In this document: in pieces, positions 21,580 to 22,509 of the stretch
Position numbering within the stretch: the first letter of the stretch is position 1
Layout: each line of letters starts with the position of its first letter
Origin: Danxiaibacter flavus
GTDB lineage: Bacteria; Bacteroidota; Bacteroidia; Chitinophagales; Chitinophagaceae
Direction of reading: 5' to 3'
Assembly: GCF_041060425.1 (NCBI RefSeq)
Contig: NZ_JAULBC010000017.1
Span: 1 to 22,509, forward strand
DNA: 22,509 bases
Position numbers and translations under genes: made by a program
The notes under the pieces: model-generated
What the model was told of the DNA's origin: nothing
Seen by the model: the letters and a program-made list of their open reading frames with translations, nothing else
Databases searched by the model: none

Positions 21580-22395
21580 TTATTTGCCTTCAAAATAATT
21601 CTTAAAGAAAAGCAATTGATATTTGATGGAGTTAGACCAGTATTGACCATTGTGTTCACCGGGTCTTTCAATATAATCGTGATCGATTTTTTTCTCGAGT
21701 AACTTCTTATGAAGTTGCCTGTTAACGTCTATAAAGAAATCGCCAACACCACAATCAATGATCAATTTAACATCTCCGTTTTGCAGACGGTCAATGTTCG
21801 TCATAACAGTATTATCATCCCAGTTTTGCTTATTGGTTTCATAGCTGCCAAGGTCTTTTGCCAGGTCCCAGTTTTTAGGAAACGGACGAAAATCCACACC
21901 TCCCGAAGTACTACCTGCTGCTCCATAAATGTCTTTGTGGCGGCTTGCCAGGTATAGGGCACCATGCCCACCCATGCTAAGCCCCGTTATTGCACGATGC
22001 TGTTTATCTGCCGCAGTTTTATAGGTTGCATCTATATACTTCACCAACTCTTTGCTAACAAAAGTTTCATAACGAATGGATGAATCAACAGGGCTATCAA
22101 GATACCAGCTTCCATAGCCTCCATCAGGCAATACGAGTATTACGTCCAGCTTGTCGGCAGCAGTTACATTGTCAGGTGCAATGCTCACCCATTGAGAATA
22201 GTTGCCGCTGTATCCATGTAACATATAAATAACAGGAAAGCGTTTGTCATTTTTCTCATAAGAATCCGGCGTTACCACCACGCATTTTATTTTTTTGTGC
22301 ATGGCATCGCTGTAAACTCCAATCGTATCTACTTTCGACGCATGGCAAATGGCGGCCAGCATCAAAGCCGCGCAAAGCAAAAGAATTTTATTCAT
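21580..22395 (-). CDS. Secreted esterase (Esterase D / CE1-like)
   Basis: 271-aa alpha/beta-hydrolase of the putative esterase family that includes S-formylglutathione hydrolase, antigen 85 and feruloyl or acetyl-xylan esterases. A signal peptide covers about 1-19 (ends ICHAS). The oxyanion segment is MLHGYSGNYSQW (58-69), the nucleophile is S140 in GLSMGGHGAL, the acid is probably D219 (DCGVGDFF) and the base H248 (PGEHNGQYW), so the triad is complete. It is probably periplasmic, hydrolysing an ester on a polysaccharide or peptide; the substrate is not known. A perfect heptad tandem array starts 15 bp upstream of its ATG, in place of a recognisable promoter. Confidence 0.93.
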   Translation of the reverse strand: MNKILLLCAALMLAAICHASKVDTIGVYSDAMHKKIKCVVVTPDSYEKNDKRFPVIYMLHGYSGNYSQWVSIAPDNVTAADKLDVILVLPDGGYGSWYLDSPVDSSIRYETFVSKELVKYIDATYKTAADKQHRAITGLSMGGHGALYLASRHKDIYGAAGSTSGGVDFRPFPKNWDLAKDLGSYETNKQNWDDNTVMTNIDRLQNGDVKLIIDCGVGDFFIDVNRQLHKKLLEKKIDHDYIERPGEHNGQYWSNSIKYQLLFFKNYFEGK

Positions 22396-22410
22396 GTTAA
22401 TTGGTTAAAG

Positions 22411-22509
22411 AGCTATCAGCTATCAGCTATCAGCTATCAGCTATCAGCTATCAGCTATCAGCTATCAGCTATCAGCTATCAGCTATCAGCTATCAGCTAT
22501 CAGCTATCA
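22411..22509. repeat. Perfect AGCTATC heptad tandem array reaching the window end
   Basis: Fourteen identical copies of AGCTATC plus one base run to the last base of the window, so the true length is unknown. This is the same word as in the degenerate arrays at 1790-1824 and 5295-5508, but without any mismatch, which suggests recent expansion or ongoing slippage. Confidence 0.95.

Overview
The window looks like a piece of a Bacteroidota chromosome, most likely Chitinophagaceae or a close relative. The reasons are TAnnTTTG-type promoter elements (infA, carA and others), weak or absent Shine-Dalgarno sequences, Bacteroidota-style proteins (DPP-IV peptidase, S4 and L36 that have lost zinc ligands, L17 with a long Ala/Glu tail, MORN-variant and BamA-like barrel proteins) and moderate GC. 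It is a scaffold: there is a 100-N gap at 1959-2058 inside a tandem array. No phage, IS, CRISPR, tRNA or rRNA was seen.

Layout. 269-1621 (-) is a Tat-exported Gfo/Idh/MocA oxidoreductase. 1790-2353 is pure repeat. 2367-5296 (+) holds an ElaA-type acetyltransferase and a secreted DPP-IV peptidase. 8214-5506 (-) is a same-strand run: SGNH esterase, DinB-like protein, Nudix hydrolase, YfcE-type phosphoesterase. 8364-8771 (+) is a conserved hypothetical. 8949-11744 (+) is an unusual outer-membrane protein fusing a HEFRH metallopeptidase-like domain, a beta-propeller and a beta-barrel. 11901-15934 (+) is the alpha ribosomal operon infA-rpmJ-rpsM-rpsK-rpsD-rpoA-rplQ, followed by carA, aroQ, a BamA-like barrel protein and a MORN-variant lipid-exported protein. 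The right end has a PaiA-like acetyltransferase (+), an MgtC/SapB membrane protein (-) and a secreted CE1-like esterase (-).

The most striking feature is between the genes. Nearly every larger intergenic gap is built of degenerate words repeated with a strict period of 7 bp (in some places 8 bp). The words differ (GTGAATA, AGCTATC, GGTATCA, GTACTTC, TTCAACT, AAAGTCA, CTGCGGG; octads such as CGCTGTGT), recur at distant loci, change from one word to another without losing phase, often occur as inverted pairs, and often contain the stop codon of the neighbouring gene. They also sit inside the ribosomal operon, where the inverted pairs would form long mRNA stems. A second item is an attenuator-like four-arm hairpin arrangement between rpsM and rpsK. 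A third is a BamA-like gene whose only sensible start is ATC. All functional ideas about the repeats are inference; the periodicity and the inverted pairing are read directly from the sequence.
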